Shown: piece after piece, positions 1 through 10,979 of the stretch
Position numbering within the stretch: the stretch's first letter is position 1
How the letters are laid out: each line of letters begins with the position of its first letter
Translations under genes and position numbers: made by a program
Origin: Isoetes taiwanensis
Taxonomy: Eukaryota > Streptophyta > Lycopodiopsida > Isoetales > Isoetaceae
DNA length: 64,000 nt
NCBI GenBank assembly: GCA_021234155.1
Contig: JAJEKV010000511.1
Location: 99,897-163,896 of the forward strand
Direction of reading: 5' to 3'
Notes under the pieces: model-generated
Databases searched by the model: none
What the model was told of the DNA's origin: nothing
What the model saw: only the letters and a program-made list of their open reading frames with translations

Positions 1-939
1 CCCGGTTATTGTGATTCCATCGCAAGATATTCCCTCCCGCAGAATCACTAACCTCCGAGAACGGGATCCGTTCTGGAGGCCCCGTTATCCGTACCTGACA
101 TCGTCAGGTGTACCTTCCGCCCTTTTTTATTCTATGGGACGGAATCACCATCCAAAATATTCCAGTAAAACTTCAAATTTTTGAGGTTATCTTCTTCTGG
201 AGGTTCTTGCCGGCTATGGCGCTCCGGCGATAGATGGCCACTTGGGTTTGGGGATCTTCTTTTTCTTGTTCTCGTTATTTTCTTGTGCAGATCCGGCAAT
301 ATAGATATGGCGTAAAAGAGGTGGCGTTCTTCCTTCTCTTTTGCTTCAAGATTTTTCGTTGGAGTGGGCGCCGAGAAGCTTTCGGGTGTTTATCCGTAGA
401 AGATTTACTTGTTATTTTCTTGTGCAGATCCGGCAGTATAGATATGGCGGAAAAGAGGTGGCGTTCTTCCTTCTCTTCTGCTTCAAGACTTTTCTGTTGG
501 AGCTGGCGCCAGTAAGCCTGGGTGTTTATCCGGCCGAAGATCTGCAAGACAGCGTTGTTTGAGGTTCAAACGGAAGTGGAGTCTCTGCTAACATGGCCGC
601 AGGACACTCCAGCTCTTCGCCATTTTAATGGGGACGTATCCCTCTTGAATCTGAGGTCCGGCGGAATCTTCACACCCATGTATGGAGATCTTGATAGCAT
701 TTGCTATGTCTCGCAGGGACACGCAACTGCAGGCTTGTTGCATCCTTCCGGCATGCTTGTTTCTGTTGAAAAGCAATCTGTTATTATTTCTTTCCCTGTT
801 GCTTTGCATGCTCTGCACAAGAAAATAACGAGAACAAGAAAAAAGAAGAAGAAGTTTCTTGATGTTTTACAGCGTTGCTTGTAATGGAAGAGTGTGCAAG
901 CATTGGAAGCTGAAGGCTCTGCAGGCATTGGGCGTTGCC

Positions 940-1360
940 TGTTCATAGGTTTTTAATCCGAATTCTTGCCATTGCCTTTTACTCCAACCGGTTGCTATTC
1001 AGTTTACAGGTGATTAAGAAGAGCTACGGGATTGAGGCAAACGAAAGATGAAACGAGGAGAGATGGAATCGAAAATACCTCTGCAACCTAGCACGCACAC
1101 ACGTCCTGCTGTTAACAGACCTAATAACCTGTTATTATGAGTATGAGAGGCAGCAGGGGAAGAGTATGGAACAGGGGATTAAACAGGATTTTGCAAAGAT
1201 AAAAACCGGTTCGGTCCGGGGTTACGGTGAGGCCGATCGGCACGGAGGTTGAATCCTCCACCCCAAAGAGAACATCCTTCATTTCTTATTGTGGAACGAG
1301 GGGTTATGTATGCTTAGCTAAACCATCCTGAACCAGTTTCTATGGAATCAAAGGAAATTT
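940..1360. other. Interior of the TIR element without gene signal
   Basis: No coding frame, RNA gene or repeat of note. The stretch lies inside the 1-2115 element and ends where the GATTCC repeats begin. Confidence 0.4.
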
Positions 1361-1439
1361 ATCTAGAACCATTTTCTATGGAATCAAATGAAAATTTTGG
1401 ATTGAACCATGGTAATTTTTCCTCCCTGTGGCCTGGCCT

Positions 1440-2000
1440 GTAGACAGATAGGTCCGGAGCGATTTGAAATTCCATGGTGATTCCACGGGAAGGAATATTA
1501 TGGTATGTGATTCTACGGGTTAGAATATCCAGGTACGCGGTGATTCCACGGGTTAGAATATCACGGTATGTGATTCCATCTGGCGGAATTACAAGTTGTT
1601 GGTGATTCCACCGGCAGAAGTATTTCACGAGGTGATTCCACCGCGGAAATTTTGGGGACGTGATTCCGCCTGGGGGTATTTCACCATGGTGATTCCACGG
1701 CGGGATATCAAGGTGATTCCGCCCGGTGGAATAGCGAGGTTGATTGAGATGGCCCGGAATAACACGATGGTGATTCCATCTCACGCGGAATCGGCGTTCG
1801 TGATTCCATCTGGCGGAATAGCAAGGTGGTGATTCCGCCCAGCGAGAATAACACGATTGTGATTCCGCTCTCGTGGAATAAATATCTGGTTGTGATTAGA
1901 TGCGGTGGAATACATGGCGGTGATTCCATCTCGAAGAATCAGAATTGGTGATTCTATCTGGGCGGAATAGCAAAGTTGTGATTCATGGGAAGGTATAAAT
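1440..2000. repeat. Subterminal GTGATTCC / GGAAT short repeat field
   Basis: Around twenty irregularly spaced copies of GTGATTCC(A/G)(T/C)C are each followed 10-20 bases later by GGAAT or GAAT, so each unit is a small imperfect inverted repeat. The motif is the same as in the TIRs (TGTGATTCCATCGC). The arrangement resembles transposase-binding subterminal repeats of plant DNA elements, which is an inference. Frames through it code for repeated ITTRY/NHHGI-like peptides and are not genes. Confidence 0.7.
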
Positions 2001-2240
2001 GACACGAAGCGACCTCGCAGTGCACGGATAAAGGGGCCTGCACGGATAGCGGGGTCTCGGCCTGGTGATTCCGCGGGATGGAATTTTTTGCGATGGAATC
2101 ACAATAACCGGGGTAAAAATATTTTGTTCCAAGCCCCACTGGCCACTATTAGTTGGGACATGTTGCAGGTGCAGGTGTAACCTTATTTGCAGGCCCCAAC
2201 CAAAGTTGTGAGTGTTAGGGATCAACTAAAGTTGTGGGCA

Positions 2241-2292
2241 TCTGACTTGACTCCAGATTAGAAAGTTGCGTGTTGGATTCACATTGGGTTCA
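2241..2292 (+). pseudogene. tRNA-Trp 3'-half remnant (copy 1)
   Basis: The anticodon arm, variable loop and T arm of the tRNA-Trp found in the 41-64 kb array can be read, with a small insertion (CTGACTTGACTCCAGAT), T-arm changes and no acceptor/D-arm half. The downstream spacer also matches the array's Trp-to-Ala spacer (GAGAAGCACTTCTCG, then ATGATTCAA). It is a decayed piece of the same cluster about 40 kb away, not a working gene. Confidence 0.8.
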
Positions 2293-2511
2293 ATTCTATA
2301 CGCCAATATGAGAAGCACTTCTCGCAATTTTTTATGTTACACTCGGATGATTCAAACACATAAAACACTCATGTTACGCTTCAAATGTTCTCGAGCTTTA
2401 GCTCAGTGAGTGTGACACTTCAAATGCTCTTGAAGTCTAGTTCAGTAACATCCTTCTATCTGTATATGAGAACTAGTGTCAAAGGGCTTTAAGGAGCTAA
2501 ACTTTTATTAT

Positions 2512-2577
2512 GGGGTTCTAGGTAGAGCGCTCGCTTCGCATGCGAGAGGCATTGGGATCGATATTCAACCTCGGCAT
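2512..2577 (+). pseudogene. tRNA-Ala(CGC) remnant (copy 1)
   Basis: GGGGTT is followed by a shortened D arm: the array sequence GTAGCTCAGATGGTAGAGC is reduced to CTAGGTAGAGC. The anticodon arm with CGC is intact and the T arm is damaged (ATATTCAACC). It lies 271 bases after the tRNA-Trp remnant, close to the 290-base spacing in the array. Confidence 0.8.
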
Positions 2578-2579
2578 TC

Positions 2580-4346
2580 AGTTCTTTGAGGAGGTGGATG
2601 TCGCAATTTTCATTCTGGAGGTTTTGAGCCCATGTTTTATACGCAAACTCGGCATCTAGAATGTAGAGCTGGGAATATGTTGCTACTTGCGAACCACTGA
2701 CATAAGTGGACCTACTCAATGGTAGGTTTGTCTTTGGACCTTGAAATAGCATGCTTCGTGATATAAGCTAGACCTACTCTATGGTTCTTGGATAATATGG
2801 ACCGTGGCATTCGATGTTACGCACTAGCACCTCTAGTGATAACCAACACACCAAAAGGGCGGATCCTTTATGAGCCCTAACCTCTACGAGGCTTTATCTC
2901 ATACCCCGACAGATCATATCAATTCCTCCCCTCCTCCAAATGCTTGCCCTCAAGCATGTGGAACACACCAATGTTGCCACGAGGAATTGAACCTTGGCTC
3001 TGATACCAAATGTTACGGACTAGCACCTCTAGTGATAACCAATGCACCAAAAGGGCGGATCCTTCATGAGCCCCAACCTCTATGAGGCTTTATCTCATAC
3101 CCCCAACCTCTCGAATCGCTTGATCTTGAGGCTTTATGGAAGTTAGTCTCATAGCCCCTAAATTAGATGAGGCATTGGTTGTACATGATCACATTTTTAC
3201 CATTCCTTGAATGACAATGCCCTACAATGCATGCATTCCCTATTGAATGAACCATAATGGGTGTCGTTCTCTTGGCGTATGTATATGGATAGGCTCTCCT
3301 TCGCGTTCATATTGTATGACTTCATCGGTAGAGGCATTGGATTTCAAACTTAATAGTATATCATTAATCCCCAAAGCGAAGGAGCCTAATAGAGTTGGGA
3401 ATATGACTGCGAACCATCGACATAAGTGGACCTACTCTATGGTAGGTTTATCCTTGGATCTTGAAACGGATGCCTGGATATAAGGTAGTATGGTACATTT
3501 GCTCTTGGATCTTGAAACAATATTAAAGTGGGTCGATCTTGGTAGCCTCTTGTGATGGAAGTTAGTGCTTTTCGTGTATTGGTAGTCAGTGAGTCTAAAT
3601 TAGATGAGGCATTGGTTGTACATGCTCCAACTTCCCATCGTGACTGCAATTTTTACCATCGTCCTTGAATGACAATGCCCTACAATGCATGCATTCCCTA
3701 TTGAATGAACCATAATGGTGTCGTTTGAATGAACCATAATGGATGTCGTTCATATTTCTACTTCATCGGTAGAGGCATTGATTTCAAACTCTGGGTTGTA
3801 TATCATTAATCCCCAAAGCGAAGGAGCCTCCTTGCTACTTTGCTTTCTTACGTATGTATATGGATAGGCTCTCCTTCCACGTTCATATTGTATGACTTCA
3901 TCCAGGCCGAGGCATTGGATTTCAAACTTAATACAAGCTGTATATCATTAATCCCCAAAGCGAAGGAGCCTAATAGAGTTGGGAATATGTTGCTGCTTGC
4001 GAACCACTGACATAAGTGGACCTACTCTATGGTAGGTTTATCCTTGGATCTTGAAACAGTATGCCTCGTGATATAAGGTAGACCTACTCTATGGTACATT
4101 TGCTCTTGGATCTTGAAACAATATGGTCCGTGGCCTTCGAACTGCTCGATCTTGGCGAGAACCTGTCTAGGCCCCGATGCGCTGATGGAAGTTAGTGCTT
4201 TTCAGGTATTGGTAGCTCAGCAGAGTCTAAATTAGATGAGGCATTGGTTGTACATGCTCCAACTTCCCATCGTGACAGCAATTTATACCATCGTCCTTGA
4301 ATGACAATGCCCTACAATGCATGCATTCCCTATTGAATGAACCACC
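2580..4346 (+). repeat. Scrambled repeat block with LINE scraps
   Basis: Short pieces recur in changing order: CCTACAATGCATGCATTCCC, a segment coding for SLIPKAKEP, GTGGACCTACTCTATGGTA and TCTTGGATCTTGAAAC. Two copies of GTTACG(C/G)ACTAGCACCTC also occur near 2815 and 3013. The SLIPKAKEP pieces belong to the LINE reverse transcriptase read below. No intact ORF. It looks like repeated local duplication and deletion of one LINE plus unknown DNA. Confidence 0.55.
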
Positions 4347-4380
4347 ATGGTGTCGTTCTACTTGTGTGACTCCAAGCGTC

Positions 4381-4985
4381 CTTGCTATTCTGCATGTATA
4401 TGGATAGGCTCTCCTTCCACGTTCATATTGTACGACTTCATCCAGGCCGAGGCATTGGATTTCAAACTTAATACAGGTTGTATATCATTAATCCCCAAAG
4501 CGAAGGAGCCTACTTCCGTCTCTGATTGGCGTCTGATTACTTTGCTTTCTTCTGTATACAAAATAATAGCTAAAGCTCTATCATTGAGAATTCAAGATGT
4601 TCTTGCTTCATCTCAGAAAGATGTATCCTTAATAATGTTGCGGCCGGCTTTGAAGGAACTTACTGGCTCGTAAAATAGATCAGAAGATAGTCGATCTGAA
4701 GTTGGATTTTGCCAAAACCTATGACAGCGTTCGCTGGGGATTCTTGGAAAGGATGATGCTTGCCTTGGGCTGTGGAGAGAGTTTCGTGGCACTCGTTATG
4801 AAGCTCTCGACATCTACCAGAGCCACGATATTATGTCATGGCCAGTCCTCTCCGATTTTCAATGTAGATCGCGGAATCCGCCAGGGTTGCCCACTGGCTC
4901 CATACTTGTTTACTATTGTCCCAGAGGCATTCTCCCAATTATACATTTCGGCTGCAAGAGATAGTGTTATTGAGGGCTTAAGAAT
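4381..4985 (+). pseudogene. LINE (L1-like) reverse-transcriptase fragment A
   Basis: Two broken frames read as non-LTR RT. The first (4347-4673) has ISLIPKAKEP then LITLLSSVYKIIAKALSLRI, the typical N-terminal RT blocks. The second (4702-5067) has DFAKTYDSVRWGFLERMM, then GIRQGCPLAPYLF, the fingers/palm blocks of plant L1-type elements. A stop near 4671 and a frame change separate them. The homology stops near 4985 at a G-run, where the tRNA-remnant segment begins. Confidence 0.85.
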
Positions 4986-5144
4986 GGAAGACGCGGGGGA
5001 GGGGGGGGGGGGATCCCATTGGCCATCATTATTTGGGACATGTCGGCAGGTGCAGATGCAGGTGTAACCGTACTTTTGGAAAAAGAAAAAAGAGAGGCCC
5101 CAACCGAAGTTGTGAGTGTCAGGAACCAACTAAAGTTGTGGGCA

Positions 5145-5191
5145 TCTGACTCCAGATCAGAAGGTTGCGTGTTCGATTCACATTGGGTTCA
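5145..5191 (+). pseudogene. tRNA-Trp 3'-half remnant (copy 2)
   Basis: Anticodon arm with CTCCAGA, variable loop and T arm match the array tRNA-Trp almost exactly. The 5' acceptor and D arm are replaced by unrelated sequence (CTAAAGTTGTGGGCA). It is less decayed than copy 1. Confidence 0.85.
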
Positions 5192-5410
5192 ATTCTGTAC
5201 GCCAATATGAGAAGCACTTCTCGTAATTTTTTATATTACACTTGGATAATTCAAAGACGTAAAACACTCATGTTACGCTTCAAACGTTCTCGAGCTCTAG
5301 CTCATTGAGCGTGACACTTCAAATGCTCTTGAAGTCTAGTTCAGTAACATTCTTCTATGTATATACGAGAATTAGTATCAACGGGCTTTAAGGAGCTAAA
5401 ATTTCATTAT

Positions 5411-5472
5411 GGGGTTCTAGGTAGAGCGCTCGCTTCGCATGCGAGAGGCATTGGGATCGATACTCGACCTTG
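5411..5472 (+). pseudogene. tRNA-Ala(CGC) remnant (copy 2)
   Basis: It has the same D-arm deletion as copy 1 (GGGGTTCTAGGTAGAGCG), an intact CGC anticodon arm, and a damaged T arm and acceptor. The shared deletion shows that both remnants descend from one already damaged copy. Confidence 0.85.
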
Positions 5473-5964
5473 GCATTCAGTTCTTTGAGGAGATGGTTGT
5501 CGCAATTTTCATTTTGGAGGTTTTGAGCCCGTGTTTCATACGCAAAGTCGGATATAGAGCTGGGGATATGTTGTTGCTTGCGAACCACTGACATAATTGT
5601 ACCTACTCTATGGTAAGTTTGTCCTTGGATCTTGAAACAGTATGCCTCGTGATATAAGCTAGACCTACTCTATGGTAGATTTATTCTTAGATCTTGAAAC
5701 AATATGGCCCATGGCCTTCGAACTGCTCTATCTTGGCGAGAGCACTGTCTAGGCCCTGATGTGCTGGTGGAAGTTAGTGCTTTTCAGATGTTGGTAGCTC
5801 AGCAGAGTCTTAATTAGATGAGGCATTGGTTGTACATGCTCCAACTTCCCATCGTAATAGCAATTTATACCAGCGTCCTTGAATGACAATGTCCTACAAT
5901 GCATGCATTCCCTATTGAATGAACCGCAATGGTGTTGTTTTACTTGTGTGACTCTAAGCGTCCT

Positions 5965-7400
5965 TGCTATTCATAAAATAGATCAGAAGATAGTCTATCA
6001 GAAGTTGGATTTTGCCAAAGCCTATGACAGTGTTCGCTGGGGACTCTTGGAGAGGATGATGCTTGCCTTTTGCTGTGGGAGAATTTCGTTGGCACTCGTT
6101 ATGAAACTCCCGACGTCTACCAGAGCCATAATATTATGTCATGGTGAGTCCTCTCCGATTTTCAATGTAGATCGCAAAATTCGGCTCCATACTTGTTTAC
6201 TATTGTCGCAGAGGCACTCTCGCAATTGCTCAATTCGGCTGCGAGAGATGGCGTTATTGAAGGCTTGAGAATGGAAGATGGCTCCAACAAATTGGAAGCC
6301 AATATACAGATGACTGCTTCTTGTTCTTACAAGCGGAGGAAGTGAACTTGACAAATACCAAAGAACTCTTGGATGCATTCTCTATCGCCTCCGGGTGCCC
6401 TATGAATTGGGCAAAGTGCTCAGCCTTGTGCCCTGGGAGGAGATTTTGGCTGCTTTGCGACGTCATCTAAATTGGTGGAAGGGTTGTAAGCTTTCAATGG
6501 CAGGCAGACTCACTGTCGCGAGGCTTGTATTATGCTCCACGCGTATTTATATGGCCTCGATGATCCTCGTACAGGAAAGCAAAATATAGGAAATCTCCTT
6601 TATGGTCTGCAACTTTATCTGGGGGAAAATAAAGAAGGCGCGGTGGTTAAAGTTGTTTGGTGGAAGTTTGTTCGCCTTAAAGCCACATGTGGGCTCCGGA
6701 TTTTAGACCTCTCTCTTCACAGTAAGGTCCTAATTTCCAAGTTCATCTGGAAAATTCTTAGGGACGAGGTTGATTCTCCAGGGATGCGCCTGCATCATCA
6801 ATCTCTGTCTCACTCCGTTGTATTTCGTAAGCCCACAGTCCCTGTGCGTCTGTCGTGGGCGCTATTCGTTGAGTTCAAACCATATGTCCATGCCTCTCCT
6901 TTTCTTAAAGGCCTTCTGAGAGCTTGGAAGATGTTCGTCCACTATTTCACATTGACTCCTCAGCATGTATTCAACTATCTGTGTTGTCGTGGTGGATCCC
7001 GCTTGCCCTAGGTGCGATCTCATCCATACTCACCTCAGATACTGATCCACAGATTCAGCGGAGGTGGTCACAACAAAAGATATGCTCTTTGGGCAATTGG
7101 TACTATGATGATTAGCTGGCACTGTCACCGTTGTTCCGTGACAGATTCCATCTCAAGGAGTCAGATATGGTGGTATGGGCTCGTGTGGCTAATATTCTTC
7201 TGCTTCCCCTTCCCCCCTCCCCCCCCCCTCTCCCCAAGACGATAGACCCATATGGCATTGTAACCCCTGCATTGATCCTGCTAGCTTTGTCAAGTCGTGC
7301 TATCGTCTTCTTGCTATTCAGGATGAACTCCCACCCTCAGATGGTTGGGCTTTACAAGTCCCAGGAGATGCTTGGAGTCTAATATTGAAGTGGGTGCGGA
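5965..7400 (+). pseudogene. LINE reverse-transcriptase fragment B with YTDD active-site region
   Basis: Several frames together read as the RT palm and C-terminal part: LDFAKAYDSVRWGLLERMM (from ~6003), a deleted GIRQGC region (~6170-6200), then QYTDDCFLFLQAEE with the catalytic YxDD at 6303-6314 (YTDD, usually YADD or FADD). KLSMAGRLTVAR (~6490) and a divergent C-terminal part follow to ~7390. At least three frame changes make it inactive. It is probably the continuation of fragment A, split by the segment at 5.0-5.96 kb. Confidence 0.8.
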
Positions 7401-8700
7401 ATCCTATTGCGGGCTGGGGCCGATAACGGGCCGGCGATGGCGGTCGTTTTCTTGGAAAAAACCTATGGGGCAGCTATGGCCGACTCCATTTCCTTGGTGA
7501 ATCAAGGTTGCCCCGATGCTAGGGATCTGTGCTCTTGAAGGCTGGGCTGTTGGAACCATTCTTGCAGTCAAAGTCTTCTTTCTTTCGTTCTCTTTCGTGC
7601 AAAAACCAGGGAAGCCTCCTTCCATTTCTTTTAGCTTCTAATCCTTGACAACAGTTTAGAGGCTCTGAGGTTCTTGGCAAGGTGAGTGCACTTGGTATTT
7701 CTGCTTCTTGGTTATGCATCTGCTACAAGTTTCCAGCTATGGGAGGTGTGCCTCAGGTTAGTTTCAGAGGTAAAGTGGTGCTCTTTCTGCCATTGATCTC
7801 GTTCTTGTCAGCTCCTAGTGGTCTGGCTGAGAGAAGGGATGCAGATTCCAGGAAACAGATATAAACAGCCCTGTAGTATGTGTTGCCATAAGAAGAAGGA
7901 ACCACTCTTCAAGTACAGTCCCCAGCTAGAGTACTTTTCGAAAGGGATCTTCAAGATTAGCTTGGTGTCAGACTGGAAACAACTGTTGGCCCCCCGTAGT
8001 ATAATGACAGCTAAGAAGAAGATGTTGTTGGCATCTATAGTACTATTCTGTAACCCTTTTCTTTATGCTGGTGCTAGTATCTGCAAGAGCCAGACCTTTT
8101 GACAGAAGATGAGTGCTTCTGCATTTCTGTTGCAAATGTTTCAAAGACTTTGTGGCTGTTTGTCTAACAATTAGCAGAGCCCGTGCTCCCCTTTCCCAGC
8201 AAGGGGAAACTTGAGAATTGGTAGTCTGCAGGAATGCGACAGCTCAAAAATCATTGACTTCTAGTGGGCGGGAGACCCTAGAAAGGTTAAATTCTTGGTC
8301 TTGCAGGAAGGCAAAGCCTGCATGGCTAGATGCAGATGGGTCAGGCATGGATTAGGATTCTAGAGATGCTGCTCCTTTTGGTTCGTTGGTGAGAAGAAGG
8401 TCGAGTGCCTCATTGCATGAGGCATCCCCTATAGTATTGCTGTAGCAGCTGATGGGATCAGCACTATCTTCGGCAGACTTATCTTCCAGGCACGAAGGCA
8501 TAAGGTATGTTTCTGGTTTAATAATTTAAAGGTCTTGTTACCACTAAAAGATCTATGAAAATGGCTAACCTTGTAAGGGTTGTGCTCTTATTTAATTGAG
8601 TGACAGTAATTGAGTTATTTTGCTAACTCTAGGAATTATCAGGCCCTTGAGTTTGCCACTTCATAAATACACTTAGAGGATATAACATTTTGCTAGAAGG
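7400..8700. other. Unassigned stretch after the LINE
   Basis: Short ORFs only (for example 7404-7625 minus and 7818-8102 plus), none recognisable. There is no tandem repeat or RNA gene, only a C-rich tract just upstream at 7206-7236. It could be LINE 3' sequence or an old LTR element. Confidence 0.3.
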
Positions 8701-8711
8701 CCTTAAGTTAG

Positions 8712-9310
8712 AATTTCTGCTCAGAGGGCTTGGTATTTCTGGCCATGGCCTTCGTGTTTCTAGCCACGAGCTTGGTTTTTGTGGACAGAGGCCTTGGTGT
8801 TTCTGGCCATGGACATGGTATTTCTGGACATAGGCTAGATATTTCTGGACATCTGAGTGGTATTTCTGGACATAGGATTGGTGTTTCAGAACATGCCATT
8901 GGTGTTTTCGGCCATGGCCATGGTGTTTCTGGCCATGGCCTTGGTATTTCTGGACATAGGCTAGGTATTTCTGGACATCTGAGTGGTATTTTTGGACATA
9001 GGATTGGTGTTTCAGGACATGGCCTTGGTGTTTCTGGCCATGGCCATGGTGTTCCTGGCCATGGGATTGGTATTTCTGGACATAGGAGTGGTGTTTCAGG
9101 CCAAGGAATTGGTGTTTCTGGCCATGTCCATGGTGTTCTGACCAGAAGCACTGGTGTTTCTGGCCATGGCCTTGGTATTTCTGGACATAGGCTTGGTAAT
9201 TCTAGACATAGGCTTGGTATTTCTGGACATATGATTGGTGTTTCAGGACATGGTCTTGGTGATTCTGGCCCTAGCCATGGTGTTTCTGGCCAGAAGCATT
9301 AGTGGTTCTG
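8712..9310. repeat. 21-bp minisatellite open in frames on both strands
   Basis: About 28 copies of a 21-bp unit close to GGTRTTTCTGGACATAGGCT or GGTGTTTCTGGCCATGGCC. Because 21 is a multiple of three, one plus frame stays open for 190 codons (units like ISGHRLG) and one minus frame for 147 codons (units like CPEIP, PWPETP). Neither resembles a known protein, so both are best seen as repeat translation. Degenerate units continue to about 9440. Confidence 0.8.
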
Positions 9311-9439
9311 GCAATAGCCTTGGTATTTCTGGCCACCTAGTGTTGTTTTATAAAAAAGTTGTTTAACAAGTAATTGGTCATAGCCTTGGCCAAGGTGTTT
9401 CTGGCCCTTGGCTTGGTGTTTCTGGCCAGAGCCTGGCCA

Positions 9440-9553
9440 GAAATAGAAGGGTAGCGGGAAATGATCATGTTCCGTGGCCTGATTTAATTTCCTGTAGTCC
9501 ACGCAAACTCGGATTTTTCCATTGTGCTTGAGAGCAATGACAATGGGGCTCAC
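9440..9553 (-). pseudogene. Ty3-type reverse-transcriptase scrap
   Basis: The minus strand reads SPIVIALKHNGKIRVCVDYR then KLNQAT and FPLPF, the start of the RT domain of Ty3/gypsy elements (usual form SPI V...KK(N/D)G..R.C.DYR.LN). Coding stops exactly where the 21-bp minisatellite starts, so only about 38 residues remain. Confidence 0.85.
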
Positions 9554-9614
9554 CCACTATGAATGTTTGACCTCATAAATTAAGACCATCCCCACGTAAT
9601 GGGTCTCTCCTTCT

Positions 9615-10423
9615 GTGCATACCATGCTCCCCTGTTCAGAATGGGAACAATGGTGTCAAACCTTAGATGCTGATCTTGTTCACGAATTCAGAGCACAAGC
9701 TCAGAAACCCACGATGCAGCCTCAACCAGATACTCATCCGTATGCATCTCTGGGAGCGCCGCCACGCCGTCGATATCTCACCTCTGGCTGGCATCTCCCG
9801 TTTTGGACCAAGGTTCTGGAAGGTCATGCAGATTGGACTCCTGCTCAGATTTCTACCGACCTCCGGTGGGATCCCCGTTTTGTTCGCCGCTCTGTATGGC
9901 AAGAAGGTGATACCTTGGAACGCACTAGCAACTGGATTTATCTCCCAATGAAAGAGGCTGGCAGATGCCTACTCATGCTATCTGGGGTCTCACCCAGTTT
10001 TTGAAGCATGTTGCCACCTCCCTGGATCCTTCAGTTCATCGCCAAGCCGGCTTTTGTGCTGCGTTGAAGTGCCTCCTCTTACATGTTCTCTTGCACGTAA
10101 ACGACCTATTTATTACTGCAATCCTAATGCAAGTGCCAGTGCCTTTGGCCTTTAGACTTGTCTTCTAATGGAATGCCAATATATCCCTGCGGAAGCTCAC
10201 CATGCCCTTGAAGACGTGGTGTAGTCTGGTTTCCTCATTGACGCCACCTCGGCAATCGGTCTCAATACCCCCGAAGCCCTCAAGGAATGGCAAGAACTCA
10301 TCACGACGTATCACTCAGGGTCACACCCACATAGCCATCAAGATGATTTTCAACTTTCTGGTTTCCCGCCCTCTGAGTATGTTCCTCCTTTTCTCTCCAC
10401 TGAGTGTCATTTGGTGGGGGGGA
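9615..10423 (+). pseudogene. Possible internal ORF remnant of the LTR element
   Basis: A 129-codon frame (9615-10004) and later pieces (for example a frame with LIDATSAIGLNTPEALKEW near 10235) run up to the polypurine tract at 10412-10424. No known gag, protease or integrase motif is visible. Position just upstream of an LTR is the only reason to call it part of a retroelement. Confidence 0.35.
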
Positions 10424-10424
10424 G

Positions 10425-10978
10425 TGTTAGTCCTGTACGTCCAGGTACAGGACCATTCATGAAGACCATAGATCGGGCAGGAATAAGGGAGCACCAGGTC
10501 AAGCATCGGGAAGTAGATCCCCACCCACGATTAAGACCACGCCGAAGACCACGCCAGAGTCCAAGAAGAGACAGAGAACAGATAAATGACGGCCCTGCAG
10601 AAGTACAGTCCAGAATCAGCGTGATTCTAGGCACATAAAGAAGGCACTGTCAGATTCTCGGAAAATCCGGCTTTGATCCATAAGTTGGTAGCATGATCTG
10701 CCAAACATCTATTTTGGGCCCAAGGCCGTTGTACTATATATATGAGTAGAGATAGAGCTCAGTTTTTTAGATGAGCTTTAGTCCTTGTCTCCAGTTTTTC
10801 TCTCAATTTCTGAGAGCTCATGTACACTCAGTGATATCAAGGAAGTCTTATTTTCTCTCACTGTTTGTTGGTTCTTCTTTTCTGTTTCCTTCTTTCTGTT
10901 CTTTTGCAAAATCCCGTGTGATACTCAGCCAGGATTCTCCTGTTTGATCCAAGGGTCCTCACAGAGGGCTGTCTTACA
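10425..10978 (+). mobile_element. Probable LTR (3') of a retrotransposon
   Basis: The polypurine tract GGTGGGGGGGAG ends at 10424. The LTR begins TGTTAG and ends CTTACA (TG...CA, near-complementary ends), 554 bases. A TATA-like ACTATATATATGAG lies at about 10732-10745, giving a plausible promoter. I found no matching 5' LTR in the window. The downstream flank begins GGGGATCC. Confidence 0.65.
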
Positions 10979-10979
10979 G

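Larger units (their letters stand above)
1..2115. mobile_element. Non-autonomous DNA element with ~50-bp terminal inverted repeats
   Basis: The first ~50 bases are an inverted copy of about 2067-2115. Both ends read CCCGGTTATTGTGATTCC followed by ATCGCAA, a short variable stretch, then a CC-TCCCGC-GAATCAC block. A second inverted match lies just inside (CCCCGTTATCCGT near 94 versus its complement near 2038). There is no recognisable transposase. Weak ORFs at 234-562, 522-884 and 1359-1784 look like chance or repeat-driven frames. The left edge may lie one or more bases outside the window, so a target-site duplication cannot be checked. Family is unknown; the long TIRs and repeat-rich ends argue for a cut-and-paste element. 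Confidence 0.7.
5010..5960 (+). repeat. Second copy of the 2.13-2.77 kb tRNA-remnant segment
   Basis: This block repeats the order seen near 2130-2770: TGGGACATG, AGGTGCAGGTGTAACC, GTTGTGAGTGT, the Trp remnant, its spacer and the Ala remnant. It then continues into the shared CTACTCTATGGT pieces. It interrupts the LINE between fragments A and B. Confidence 0.7.

Noticed and set aside
8708-9302. A secreted or structural repeat protein
   Set aside because: No signal peptide and no recognised domain; both strands are open because the unit is 21 bases, so coding is not supported.
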